From Coriobacteriia bacterium (lineage in GTDB: Bacteria; Actinomycetota; Coriobacteriia; Coriobacteriales; Eggerthellaceae), in the NCBI GenBank assembly GCA_030537255.1, contig JAUNOE010000002.1, positions 1 to 64,000 on the forward strand: a stretch of DNA of 64,000 nucleotides, in the 5' to 3' direction. The notes beneath the pieces were generated by a model, which was not told the DNA's origin, ran no database searches, and saw nothing but the letters and a program-made list of their open reading frames with translations. Numbering within the stretch: position 1 is the first letter of the stretch; every line of letters starts with the position of its first letter. Below, piece after piece: positions 1-8,362 of this stretch. A program made the position numbers and the translations under genes.

Positions 1-590
1 GCTTCGGCGGTAACCCCTTTGGCGGGCAGCCTATGCCCCAGAAGGGTGCCGATCGCACCGTGAAGTTGGATATCAGCTTCGACGAGGCTTTCCGTGGCTG
101 CGAAAAGAAGATCCGCGTTCGTCTTGAGCAGGGTTCTGATCCTCAGACTCTTCCCGTGAAGATTCCTGCTGGCGCCATCGATGGTGGCCAGGTTCGACTG
201 AGGGGCAAGGGCAATCCGGGTATCAACGGTGGTCCTGCTGGCGATTTGTTGGTGAAAGTACATATCCTTGATCATCCGCTGTATCGACGCGAAAAGGCTG
301 ACGTCCTCATGGATGTTCCCGTTTCCATAGCCGAAGCGGCGCTGGGATGTTCTTTGACCGTTCCCGTTCCTGACGGAACCAAGATTCGCGTCAAGGTTCC
401 TACGGGAACCCAGGACGGCACCAAGCTTACGGTTCGCGGCAAGGGTGCTCCTCAGCTGGGCAAGTCCGGCGTCTCTGGCAACCTGTACCTCGTCATCAAG
501 GTGAAGGTTCCCACCGAGCTGAACGATCAGCAGAAGCAGGCCCTTGAGGCATTCAAGGAAGCTGACGGAGGTGACTTGAGGCAATGGTAG
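1..590 (+). CDS. DnaJ/CbpA-type co-chaperone, C-terminal part (5' end outside window)
   Basis: The reading frame is already open at base 3 and runs to TAG at 588-590, so only about the last 195 residues are visible. They form the two beta-sandwich substrate-binding domains of an Hsp40: a VKLDISFDEAF-type start of domain I, paired R-GKG loops (RLRGKGNPG and TVRGKGAPQ), and a short C-terminal tail. The Cys4 zinc-finger repeats that class I DnaJ proteins carry between the G/F region and domain I should lie at or just before the visible start, and no cysteine cluster is seen, so this looks like a class II (CbpA-like) protein. It would deliver unfolded clients to DnaK. The following hspR start overlaps its end by 7 bases, as expected for an actinobacterial dnaK-grpE-dnaJ-hspR operon. 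Family assignment is secure; the subclass is inferred from a partial gene. Confidence 0.9.
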   Translation, partial: FGGNPFGGQPMPQKGADRTVKLDISFDEAFRGCEKKIRVRLEQGSDPQTLPVKIPAGAIDGGQVRLRGKGNPGINGGPAGDLLVKVHILDHPLYRREKADVLMDVPVSIAEAALGCSLTVPVPDGTKIRVKVPTGTQDGTKLTVRGKGAPQLGKSGVSGNLYLVIKVKVPTELNDQQKQALEAFKEADGGDLRQW

Positions 591-967
591 ATAACGACAA
601 GGACCGTCCCGTTTTCATGATCGGTGTTGCAGCTGAGCTGGCAGGTGTCCATCCTCAGACCTTGCGCATCTACGAGCAGAAGGGGCTGGTTTCGCCCCAG
701 CGCACTCGTGGTAACACGCGCATGTACTCGCAGTCAGACATCGATCGCCTTCGTTTGATCAATGAACTGACCAGCGAAGGCATCAACCTGGCTGGCGTCA
801 TCCGCATCCTTGATTTGCAGGGACGTTTGGCCGAGAGGGACGACGAGCTGGATTCCCTTCATCAGCGCGTGCGCCGTTTGGCCGATCGTGTTCATGAACT
901 TGAGACGCGACAGAACATCAGCGAGCTCATGGAGTCCTCCATGGCCATTCAGCTTCGTCGTATTTAG
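584..967 (+). CDS. hspR: HspR, MerR-family heat-shock repressor
   Basis: A 127-residue protein with an N-terminal MerR winged helix (residues about 11-80; AAELAGVHPQTLRIYEQKGLV is the recognition region, followed by RGNTRMYSQSDIDRL) and a short C-terminal coiled coil. HspR homologues repress dnaK and clpB operons in actinobacteria by binding HAIR inverted repeats with DnaK as co-repressor. The start overlaps the dnaJ stop by 7 bases, so translation is probably coupled. clpB follows 124 bases downstream. I did not find a convincing HAIR site between hspR and clpB; a site before dnaK would lie outside the window. Confidence 0.93.
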   Translation: MVDNDKDRPVFMIGVAAELAGVHPQTLRIYEQKGLVSPQRTRGNTRMYSQSDIDRLRLINELTSEGINLAGVIRILDLQGRLAERDDELDSLHQRVRRLADRVHELETRQNISELMESSMAIQLRRI

Positions 968-1017
968 AAACTAGAGCGAGGTTGAGGACCTTCGTTTAAC
1001 CAGGCGTCCCCCTGTGA

Positions 1018-1033
1018 CGTTCCACGTGAAACA
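1018..1033. promoter_or_regulatory. parS-like centromere site (ParB binding)
   Basis: The 16-mer CGTTCCACGTGAAACA differs at one position from the B. subtilis parS consensus TGTTCCACGTGAAACA. It is the core of a larger imperfect palindrome at 1011-1040, whose outer arms CCTGTGA (1011-1017) and TCACAGG (1034-1040) are exact complements. It lies in the hspR-clpB gap. The match is direct; binding by ParB is inferred. Confidence 0.75.
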
Positions 1034-1091
1034 TCACAGGGAAAAAGCCCAAAACCATAGACAACATCTACATCAAACAAAGGAGGCAATT

Positions 1092-3794
1092 ATGAGACTC
1101 GACAAATTGTCCCTTACTGCACAAGAGGCAATGCAGGCGGCGATGAGCGTCGCTGGCGAGCACGAGGCGGGTTCCGTCGAACCGCTGCACCTGCTCGAGG
1201 CCTTGTTGAGCTCTGGTGAGAACAACATCAAGGCCATCATCACCCGCATCGGTGCCGATCCTGCCGCTCTTCAGGCATCCGTCACGGCAAAGATTGATGC
1301 ACAGCCCAAGGTTCAGGGTGGCGGCTTCATGGGCATGGCCGTTCCTTCTCAGGCTTTCATGGGCCTGTTCGACAAGGCCGTGAAAATTGCCGAAAAGCTG
1401 GGTGACCAGTATGCGACCACCGAGCATTTGCTCATCGCCCTTTCCGAAGACAAGGGAGACGCTGGTCGTCTGATGACGGAGCAGGGTATCACCCGTGCCA
1501 ACATCGAAGAGGCCTACGAGGAGCTTCGTGGAGATACGCGTGTTACCGACCAGCAGTCGAAGACCGAATTCGAGGTGCTGTCTCAGTACGGTGTTAACCT
1601 GACCGACGCCGCCCGCGAAGGCAAGCTCGATCCCGTTATCGGCCGTTCCGAGGAGATTCGTCGTACCGTTCAGGTGCTTTCGCGTCGCACCAAGAACAAC
1701 CCGGTTCTGATCGGCGAGCCTGGCACCGGCAAGACTGCAATCGTTGAGGGCTTGGCTCAGCGTATTGTGGCCGGCGACGTTCCTTCCAGTCTGCGCGATC
1801 GCGAGCTCATCTCGCTTGATTTGCCGAGCATGCTGGCTGGTGCCAAGTATCGTGGTGAATTTGAAGACCGCCTGAAGGCTGTGCTTCGTGAGGTAAAGCA
1901 GTCTGATGGTCGCATCATTCTGTTCATCGACGAGCTGCACACCATCGTCGGCGCTGGTTCTTCTGGAGACAGCTCCATGGACGCAGGCAACATGCTGAAG
2001 CCTGCTCTGGCTCGTGGTGAACTCCACGCCATCGGTGCAACTACCTTAGACGAATATCGCAAGTACATCGAAAAGGACGCCGCTCTGGAACGCAGGTTCC
2101 AGCCCGTGTTGGTGGATGAGCCCTCTGTTCCCGAGACTATCGCTATCCTGCGTGGCTTGAAGGAGAAGTACGAAATCCACCACAGCGTGCATATCAAGGA
2201 CGCAGCTCTGGTTGCTGCTGCCGAGCTGTCGAATCGCTACATCTCCGATCGTTTCCTGCCTGACAAAGCAATCGACTTGATGGACGAGGCTGCCAGCCGT
2301 CTTCGTATCGAAATCGACTCCAAGCCCGAGGAGCTTGACCTGCTGGATCGCAAGCTGATCCAGATGCAGATCGAAGAGCAGGCCTTGATGAAGGAAGACG
2401 ACGCTGCTTCGAAGGAGCGTCTGGAAGCCCTGCATCGCGAAATGGCTGATGTTCGTGAGTCCCTGGATGCTGGTATGGCAGCCTGGAAGAACGAAAAGGA
2501 CGTCATCGATAATGTCCAGCAACTGAAGACCGAGCTGGAGACGGCCCAGTACGAAGAAGAGCGTGCAACGCGCGAAGGCGACCTGGCTCGTGCATCCGAA
2601 CTTCGTTTCGGCACCATTCCTGGCCTGAGGGCCAAGCTGGCCGAAGCCGAGGCTGCTCAGGAGGCTCGCAACGATGACGAAAGCATGCTTCATAACGAAG
2701 TCGGCGAAGAGGAAATCGCCGAAGTCGTGAGTGCTTGGACTGGCATTCCCGTGACCAAGATGATGCAAGGCGAAATGGCCAAGCTGGTCGATCTGGAAGA
2801 CAAGCTTCACGAGCGTGTCATCGGCCAGGACAAGGCCGTGTCTGCCGTAGCTGATGCCATCCGCCGCAGCCGTGCTGGTCTGGCTGATCCCGACAAGCCC
2901 ATCGGCAGCTTCCTGTTCCTGGGCCCCACGGGCGTCGGCAAGACCGAGCTGGCAAAGGCACTGGCCGAGTACCTGTTCGACACCGAGCGCAACATGGTGC
3001 GTATCGACATGTCCGAGTACATGGAGAAGTTCAGCGTGCAGCGTCTGATTGGTGCTCCTCCGGGATACGTTGGCTATGACGAAGGTGGTCAGCTGACTGA
3101 GGCCGTTCGTCGTCATCCCTACAGCGTCATCTTGCTCGATGAGATCGAGAAGGCTCATCCCGATGTCTTCAACATTCTGCTTCAGGTGCTTGATGACGGT
3201 CGCTTGACCGATGGTCAGGGTCGTGTGGTCAGCTTTAAGAATGCCATCATCATCATGACTTCCAACATCGGCTCCGAGAGCATTCGTGCTTATGGTCAGC
3301 TCAAGGCCAACAAGGCAAAGAGCCTGGGCAAGAGCGTTGAGGACATGATGTCGGGCGATCTGGACTCCGTCGCCGAGAGTCTGGCAGAGCTTACTACCAA
3401 GGTGAACGACTCGCTGCGCAATACCTTCAGGCCTGAGTTCCTGAACCGCATCGACGACATCATTACCTTTGACGCCCTGTCTATCATGGATGTCGAACCC
3501 ATCGTCGACCTTCAGCTCAAAGAAGTCTCCGAGCGTCTGGCTGGTCGCCATATCGAGCTTTCCGTCAGCGCTGCAGCTCGTGAGCGTCTGGCTATCGACG
3601 GCTACGACCCGGTGTTTGGTGCTCGTCCCCTGAAGCGTCTGATCCAGCGTCAGGTGGTCGACCGTGTGGCAACTGCCATGATTCAGGGAGAGGTGCTTGC
3701 TGGCTCCAAGGTCTCCGTGGATCTGGATGCCGAAGGTGACTACTCCGTGGTTATCACGGGTCCCACTCCTGTCCTCGAGGCAGTAACGGAATAG
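1092..3794 (+). CDS. clpB: ClpB disaggregase (AAA+ chaperone)
   Basis: A 900-residue Hsp100 that works with DnaK/DnaJ to pull polypeptides out of aggregates. Order: N-terminal Clp repeat domain (about 1-150); first AAA+ module with Walker [10 protein letters not shown] and Walker B LFIDELH; a long coiled-coil middle domain (about residues 400-530), which marks ClpB rather than ClpC/ClpA; second AAA+ module with GPTGVGKTE and a YVGYDEGGQ pore loop; C-terminal D2-small domain with FGARPLKR. The frame is open from a GTG at 1014, but ATG 1092 is preferred because AAGGAGG lies just upstream (about 1079-1086), the protein then begins like other ClpBs, and the extra 26 codons would run through the parS palindrome. 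Downstream of hspR, it is probably part of the heat-shock regulon. A strong hairpin follows at 3854. Confidence 0.97.
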   Translation: MRLDKLSLTAQEAMQAAMSVAGEHEAGSVEPLHLLEALLSSGENNIKAIITRIGADPAALQASVTAKIDAQPKVQGGGFMGMAVPSQAFMGLFDKAVKIAEKLGDQYATTEHLLIALSEDKGDAGRLMTEQGITRANIEEAYEELRGDTRVTDQQSKTEFEVLSQYGVNLTDAAREGKLDPVIGRSEEIRRTVQVLSRRTKNNPVLIGEPGTGKTAIVEGLAQRIVAGDVPSSLRDRELISLDLPSMLAGAKYRGEFEDRLKAVLREVKQSDGRIILFIDELHTIVGAGSSGDSSMDAGNMLKPALARGELHAIGATTLDEYRKYIEKDAALERRFQPVLVDEPSVPETIAILRGLKEKYEIHHSVHIKDAALVAAAELSNRYISDRFLPDKAIDLMDEAASRLRIEIDSKPEELDLLDRKLIQMQIEEQALMKEDDAASKERLEALHREMADVRESLDAGMAAWKNEKDVIDNVQQLKTELETAQYEEERATREGDLARASELRFGTIPGLRAKLAEAEAAQEARNDDESMLHNEVGEEEIAEVVSAWTGIPVTKMMQGEMAKLVDLEDKLHERVIGQDKAVSAVADAIRRSRAGLADPDKPIGSFLFLGPTGVGKTELAKALAEYLFDTERNMVRIDMSEYMEKFSVQRLIGAPPGYVGYDEGGQLTEAVRRHPYSVILLDEIEKAHPDVFNILLQVLDDGRLTDGQGRVVSFKNAIIIMTSNIGSESIRAYGQLKANKAKSLGKSVEDMMSGDLDSVAESLAELTTKVNDSLRNTFRPEFLNRIDDIITFDALSIMDVEPIVDLQLKEVSERLAGRHIELSVSAAARERLAIDGYDPVFGARPLKRLIQRQVVDRVATAMIQGEVLAGSKVSVDLDAEGDYSVVITGPTPVLEAVTE

Positions 3795-3853
3795 GCGGAA
3801 CCGTTCATGCGGGATAACGCATGAGGGTCTTTCTTTAGCCCCTCATCGTCCCT

Positions 3854-3893
3854 GACCCCTGCGTGGAGCGCTCGCTCTGCGCAGGGGTCTTTT
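3854..3893 (+). terminator. Rho-independent terminator of clpB
   Basis: A 10-bp perfect stem GACCCCTGCG (3854-3863) / CGCAGGGGTC (3880-3889) is followed directly by TTTT. The 16-base loop can fold further. Confidence 0.85.
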
Positions 3894-3903
3894 CTGTATT
3901 AGA

Positions 3904-4074
3904 ATGGGCGGAATGAAACTACCCGAGTTGGAAATATCCGCTTCGAAGAAGGACCAGGCCAAGATCTCTTTGGCGGGGCTGGGGGCTCTGCTCGTGTCCC
4001 TGGTTTCTTTCGTGCTGTTTCTATACCTCATCACCGTCGCGGTGAAGCTCGTGGTTACCTTTTGGGGTGCGTGA
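3904..4074 (+). CDS. small single-pass membrane protein upstream of trkH
   Basis: ATG 3904 (or ATG 3913) to TGA 4072-4074 encodes 56 (or 53) residues: a charged head (KLPELEISASKKDQAK) followed by about 33 mostly hydrophobic residues that can form one, possibly slightly bent, membrane helix. Its TGA overlaps the trkH ATG by one base (TGATG), the arrangement of translational coupling. No strong Shine-Dalgarno sequence is visible before either ATG and the gene starts only 10 bases after the clpB terminator, so a promoter would have to be very close or expression leaderless. Function unknown; a small partner of the potassium channel is a guess from coupling alone. Confidence 0.5.
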   Translation: MGGMKLPELEISASKKDQAKISLAGLGALLVSLVSFVLFLYLITVAVKLVVTFWGA

Positions 4075-5588
4075 TGTGGCAGCGCTTTAGTTTCGATGAC
4101 GTTCTCACTATTGGTCATTACCTTGGTGTGCTGACCTCGGTGTTTGCCTTTGCTTTTTTGGCTCCCTTGATCACCGCCCTGCTGTGTCAGGAATGGGAAC
4201 CCCTTACGAGGTATGCCATGGCGGCAGGTATCGCCCTTACGGTGGGAACCCTGCTTCGTCTTATGCGCGTGAGTCCCGGCCGTCTTTCTCACCAGCAGGC
4301 AATGGCCGTCACGGGTCTCGCCTGGATGTTTTTGGCCCTGATTGCCTCCATTCCCCTGGCCTTGTCGGGTCATTATGCAAGCTACCTGGATGCCCTGTTC
4401 GAAGGCGTTTCGGGTCTCACCACCACAGGTGCTTCTCTGGCCCTTGACCTTGAGCACATGGCCTTCGCTGATAACATGTGGCGCTTCACCATGCATTTCC
4501 TCGGTGGCTTGGGCTTGATCGTCGTTGCCTTGGCGTTGGGCCTCATGGGTTCGAGTATGTCGGGTCTCTATTCGTCCGAGGGTCGCAGTGACCACGTGCT
4601 TCCCAACATCGTTTCGACCACTCGCCTTATTGGCCGTATCGCCATCATCGTCATCGCAGTTGCAACAGGCGTGATGACTCTGTTCTGTCTGTTTTCGGGC
4701 ATGGAGCCTGTTCGCGCCTTTTTCAATGCGCTATGGGTTTCCGTTTCGGGTTTCATGACGGCTGGCTTTACGCCCACAAGCCAATCCATTTCCTACTACC
4801 ACTCTTATCCGCTTGAATTGATCTGTATGGTGCTCATGTTGCTGGGTTCCATCAGCTTTGCTTTGCTGGTTGAGGTGTGGAAGGGTCGCACCGGTCGCTT
4901 CTTCCGTGACATCGAAGTGCGTGTTGGCTTCATCTGGATTGTGGTGGCAACCTTGGTGCTCATGTCTTCGCTTGCGGTGTCTGACACCTTCCCCAACCTT
5001 CCGGAGTTGTTGCGCCGCGGTGTGTTCATGGTTGTTTCCGCCATGTCTACCACGGGCTTTTCTGTGATTACCGGCAATCAGCTGGTCACGAGCTTTTCGT
5101 CAGGTGCTCTGTTCATCTTGATTCTGCTTATGGCCGTCGGTGGCTCGAGTGGATCGACCGCTGGTGGCATGAAGCTCATGCGTATTGGCATCGTGGTCAA
5201 GTCGCTGGTCTCTACGGTCAAGGAGACCATGGCTCCTGAAAATGCCCGTGTCTCGGTTGTTTACGAACACATGGGAAAGCATGTTCTTTCGACAGACTTG
5301 GCTCGTTCTGCCATGACCGTTTCTACCTTGTTCGTGGTCACCTTCGTCTTGGGCGCCCTTGCGGGTGTGGCTTGTGGCTACGATGCCATCTCGGCCATCT
5401 TTGACTCGGTTTCCATGGCGTCGAATGGTGGTCTAAGCACGGGCGTCGCAAGTCCTGGCATGCCTGCATTCCTTGAGGGCATCTACATTCTTGAGATGTG
5501 GGCGGGTCGTCTTGAGTACGTGACGCTTATCGCTCTTCTGGCAAAGATGGTCATGTCCGTCATTCCTCGCCGGAGGGGTGGTCGCTGA
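4074..5588 (+). CDS. trkH: TrkH/KtrB-family potassium uptake channel subunit
   Basis: A 504-residue polytopic membrane protein made of four M1-P-M2 repeats. The four pore loops can be read as LTTTGAS (near residue 115), FMTAGF (near 230), STTGFS (near 325) and SNGGLST (near 455); the single glycine in each lines the K+ filter. The family moves K+ (or Na+/K+) into the cell, normally gated by a cytosolic TrkA/KtrA RCK subunit; no such gene is in this window. The frame is open from TTG 4062, but ATG 4074, overlapping the upstream small ORF's stop, is the natural start. Its stop overlaps the next ORF by one base. Length is normal for TrkH/KtrB. Confidence 0.93.
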   Translation: MWQRFSFDDVLTIGHYLGVLTSVFAFAFLAPLITALLCQEWEPLTRYAMAAGIALTVGTLLRLMRVSPGRLSHQQAMAVTGLAWMFLALIASIPLALSGHYASYLDALFEGVSGLTTTGASLALDLEHMAFADNMWRFTMHFLGGLGLIVVALALGLMGSSMSGLYSSEGRSDHVLPNIVSTTRLIGRIAIIVIAVATGVMTLFCLFSGMEPVRAFFNALWVSVSGFMTAGFTPTSQSISYYHSYPLELICMVLMLLGSISFALLVEVWKGRTGRFFRDIEVRVGFIWIVVATLVLMSSLAVSDTFPNLPELLRRGVFMVVSAMSTTGFSVITGNQLVTSFSSGALFILILLMAVGGSSGSTAGGMKLMRIGIVVKSLVSTVKETMAPENARVSVVYEHMGKHVLSTDLARSAMTVSTLFVVTFVLGALAGVACGYDAISAIFDSVSMASNGGLSTGVASPGMPAFLEGIYILEMWAGRLEYVTLIALLAKMVMSVIPRRRGGR

Positions 5589-6217
5589 TGAGGGCTCCTT
5601 GCATGATCGGTATGGCATTTGGACGGATGGCCGCAAGGCGCATTACCGCTGCGTTGCTGGCTGTTTTGATGTGTTGGTGCTTGCTTGCTCCCTCTTATGC
5701 CCAGGCTGATGAGTCTGATGCTTCGTCAGGCAATCAAGTGAACCAGGTCCAGCTGCCCGACAGTTCTTTTTTGTATGACGTTCCCATCTCGGAGTTGGTG
5801 ACGGCCGATTCCTTCCACGACGAGCAGACCGTTCAGGTTCAAGGCGAAGTAGTGGGAGATCTGATCGCCGACGAAGCAGATGCTTCGTATTGCTGGGTAA
5901 GCCTGCAGGAACTTGACTCCCAGGCTCCTGCCGTGGTTTCGGTCTACATGACGCGTGAGCTTGCGAAGCAGATCGATTCTTGGGGGCATTACGGTCAAAG
6001 AGGCACTACCTTGCAGGTCATGGGCACCTTCCATCTTTCTTGCGGTGTGCATCAGGGCCTTTCCGACATTCATGCCGAAACCGTGTCTGTCGTTGAGTCC
6101 GGCAAAAGCGTGGAATACCCCATAAGCAGCATCATTTGCACCCTTGCTTGGGTGTTCCCTCTGGTAGGTGCGGGCTTGGCCCTGTATTACCGTCATCGTA
6201 ACGAACAGGAGCGCTAG
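5588..6217 (+). CDS. secreted, membrane-anchored protein with possible OB-fold domain
   Basis: 209 residues. The N-terminus has basic residues and a hydrophobic run ending in PSYAQADE, a signal peptide with likely cleavage after A-Q-A. The central part (about 60-165: EQTVQVQGEVVGDLI..., ...LQVMGTFHLSC) has the alternating beta pattern of bacterial OB-fold modules, and a C-terminal hydrophobic helix (about 178-200) ends in the basic tail YRHRNEQER, giving an extracytoplasmic domain tethered to the membrane. ATG 5588 overlaps the trkH stop (TGATG), with GGAGGGG upstream, so it is co-expressed with trkH and probably rsgA. I know no defined function; the OB-fold call rests on pattern only. Confidence 0.72.
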   Translation: MRAPCMIGMAFGRMAARRITAALLAVLMCWCLLAPSYAQADESDASSGNQVNQVQLPDSSFLYDVPISELVTADSFHDEQTVQVQGEVVGDLIADEADASYCWVSLQELDSQAPAVVSVYMTRELAKQIDSWGHYGQRGTTLQVMGTFHLSCGVHQGLSDIHAETVSVVESGKSVEYPISSIICTLAWVFPLVGAGLALYYRHRNEQER

Positions 6218-6219
6218 TA

Positions 6220-7185
6220 GTGCAAGGCGTCGTGGTAAAGCTTGATCGTGGTTTCCCTTTGGTGCTGTTGCCCAATGGTGACGAAGTCCGGTGCGAACAT
6301 GCGGTTGCCCTGGTCAAGAACAAGGAGCACCGTGCCGTCATCGGAGATAAGGTCGAAATCGAGCTTCCTTCCGGTCATGACAAGGGCCGCATCATCGACG
6401 TCCTGCCCCGTCGTACGAGCTTCGTGCGCAAGGATCCGACCGAACGGGCTCTGCCTCAAACCCTGGCGGCAAACTTTGACATGGTGCTGGTTGCCCAGCC
6501 CCTGGACCAGATAAACACTCGTCGCCTGGAGCGAGAGCTGGTTCTGGCGCATGAGACGGGTGCCGAGGTTGTTGTCGTCTTGACCAAGGCTGACTTGTTG
6601 GCCTCCGAAGACGAGGTCTCGTCTGTACTTGCCGAAATCGAAGGCTTTGTGGGAGACGATCGTGTATTGGTTCTTTCCGGCGATGACCAGGCTTCTGCTG
6701 AGCCAGTGGCCGACTTGATCGCCGAGGGCAACAAGACTGCCATCTTGGTAGGCCGCAGTGGCGTTGGCAAATCTACGCTGGTGAACATGCTGGTTGGCTC
6801 CGAAATCCAGAAGACTACCGAGGTGCGCGAAGACGGCAAGGGCCGCCATACCACGGTTTCCCGTGAGATCATCCCCCTGCCCAAGGGCGGCTACATTGTT
6901 GATATGCCAGGTGTTCGTGGTCTAGGTCTGTGGGATGCCGACGAGGGCATTGGCGCAGCCTTCTCCGACGTCGAAGAGCTGGCCGAGCAGTGTCGTTTTC
7001 GTGACTGCAGTCATATAAACGAGCCGGGTTGTGCTGTTCGTGCGGCGGTCGAGTCGGGCGATTTGGCTGAAACCCGCCTGGAGAGCTATCTGCGCCTTAA
7101 GGATGAAATGGCACAGATGCTCAAGCGCCGTACCGAGGCCGAACGCATCCGTACCCGGCGGGGTCACCCTCGTCGCCGCCGTTAG
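6220..7185 (+). CDS. rsgA: RsgA, small ribosomal subunit maturation GTPase
   Basis: A 321-residue circularly permuted GTPase that acts late in 30S assembly. An N-terminal OB-fold (1-75) precedes the GTPase domain with motifs in permuted order: TKADLL (G4), then GRSGVGKSTL (P-loop, G1) and DMPGVRGLGL (G3). The C-terminal zinc-binding segment CRFRDCSHINEPGC supplies Cys/His ligands. GTG 6220 is the start: CAGGAGC lies 7-12 bases upstream and the previous gene ends 2 bases before. Last gene of the trkH operon; a modest hairpin follows at 7226. Confidence 0.95.
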   Translation: MQGVVVKLDRGFPLVLLPNGDEVRCEHAVALVKNKEHRAVIGDKVEIELPSGHDKGRIIDVLPRRTSFVRKDPTERALPQTLAANFDMVLVAQPLDQINTRRLERELVLAHETGAEVVVVLTKADLLASEDEVSSVLAEIEGFVGDDRVLVLSGDDQASAEPVADLIAEGNKTAILVGRSGVGKSTLVNMLVGSEIQKTTEVREDGKGRHTTVSREIIPLPKGGYIVDMPGVRGLGLWDADEGIGAAFSDVEELAEQCRFRDCSHINEPGCAVRAAVESGDLAETRLESYLRLKDEMAQMLKRRTEAERIRTRRGHPRRRR

Positions 7186-7225
7186 TTGTCGACGTTTCCT
7201 TCTTGTTGGATCGCCTATTTTGTTG

Positions 7226-7253
7226 GACAGTCCCTCAAAAGCGAGGGTCTGTC
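7226..7253 (+). terminator. possible terminator after rsgA
   Basis: GACAG-T-CCCTC / GAGGG-T-CTGTC arms fold around an AAAAGC loop with one T-T mismatch. The downstream T-run is poor, so efficiency is uncertain. Confidence 0.5.
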
Positions 7254-7325
7254 TCATGCTCTGTCTGCCTTTTGTGGGCTTCTGGGTCCATTTGGCTGAA
7301 CTGCGTTTCTAATTCCCACTAAATT

Positions 7326-7338
7326 ACTATGATATAGT
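7326..7338 (+). promoter_or_regulatory. palindrome over the putative suf promoter -10 region
   Basis: ACTAT-GAT-ATAGT is a perfect inverted repeat with a 3-base centre. It contains TATGAT (7328-7333), a good -10 hexamer, about 130 bases before sufC; no clear -35 is seen. The SUF operon ends with its own Rrf2-type regulator, whose relatives bind short AT-rich dyads at suf/isc promoters, so this is the best operator candidate. Confidence 0.5.
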
Positions 7339-7463
7339 CCGACGCGAATACGAAAGACGTTTCCTGCCGTGTGTTCGGCTTGCTTGCGTATCGCCTGGCC
7401 GACCGCACATCGACCGAAGCGTCTGAACATATCAGGAATTACGAAGAAGAGGAGTGATTCCCT

Positions 7464-8360
7464 ATGCCGAATGCCCTTTTGGCTACCAAGGGTTTGACCA
7501 TTGCCGCCGATGATGTGCCCCTGCTGCACGACATCGACTTGACCATCGAATCTGGCACCACCCATGTTCTCATGGGTCCCAATGGTGCCGGCAAGTCAAC
7601 CCTGGGCCATGCGCTCATGGGCGACCCAGAATACACCGCCACGGCGGGAAGCATTGTCTTCGATGGTCAGGACATCACCGAGTTTTCGCCCGACAAGCGC
7701 TCCACCGCAGGTTTGTTCATGAGCTTCCAGGCACCCGTTGAGGTTCCTGGTGTTCCCCTGTTTACCTTCCTGCGCGCCATCGTTGCACAGCGTCCGGACC
7801 TCAAGTTGCGTGGTCCCAAGCTGAAGAAGCGCATCCTGGAAATCATGGCTCAGCTGGACATGGATCCGAGCTACCTTGATCGTGAGCTCAATGTGGGCTT
7901 CTCTGGTGGCGAAAAGAAGAAGGTCGAGATGCTTCAGCTGCTGCTTCTGCAGCCCAAGCTGGCCATTCTTGACGAAACGGATTCTGGCTTGGACGTCGAT
8001 GCGCTGGACACCGTTTCCCGTGCCATTCGTATCTACCAGGACGAAATGCAGGGTACGCTGCTGATGATTACGCACAATACCCGCATCCTGGAGCACCTCG
8101 ATGTCGATCAGGTGCACGTGCTTGTTCGCGGTCGTCTGGTCGATGCTGGTTGTGCATCGCTTATCAACGAAATCAACGACCACGGCTTCGAGCGTTATGT
8201 GGGCCAGGCAGGTTCTGGTGCGGCTTCCGTTGCCGCAGCTAAGGCAAAGGCCGAAGCAAAGGCAGCTGCCGTAAAGCAGGAGACCCATTTTGACGTCGCC
8301 GCTGCTATCGAGAACATGGAGGCAGCTCTCGAAGCTGCCGATGAGCAGGCGGGCGAGTAA
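7464..8360 (+). CDS. sufC: SufC, Fe-S assembly ATPase
   Basis: ABC-type ATPase of the SUF scaffold: Walker A GPNGAGKSTL, signature FSGGEKKK, Walker B LAILDETDSGLD and the switch histidine in MITHN. It drives conformational change of the SufB-SufC-SufD complex during cluster assembly. At 298 residues it is about 45 longer than usual; the extra part is an Ala/Lys/Glu-rich C-terminal tail (AAAKAKAEAKAAAVKQE and on) predicted helical. GAAGAGGAG lies before ATG 7464. First gene of sufCBDSU-rrf2; 2 bases separate it from sufB. Confidence 0.97.
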   Translation: MPNALLATKGLTIAADDVPLLHDIDLTIESGTTHVLMGPNGAGKSTLGHALMGDPEYTATAGSIVFDGQDITEFSPDKRSTAGLFMSFQAPVEVPGVPLFTFLRAIVAQRPDLKLRGPKLKKRILEIMAQLDMDPSYLDRELNVGFSGGEKKKVEMLQLLLLQPKLAILDETDSGLDVDALDTVSRAIRIYQDEMQGTLLMITHNTRILEHLDVDQVHVLVRGRLVDAGCASLINEINDHGFERYVGQAGSGAASVAAAKAKAEAKAAAVKQETHFDVAAAIENMEAALEAADEQAGE

Positions 8361-8362
8361 TC

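Noticed and set aside
968-1091. HspR HAIR operator upstream of clpB
   Set aside because: No CTTGAGT-N7-ACTCAAG-like pair with acceptable match; the only dyad is the parS-like palindrome.
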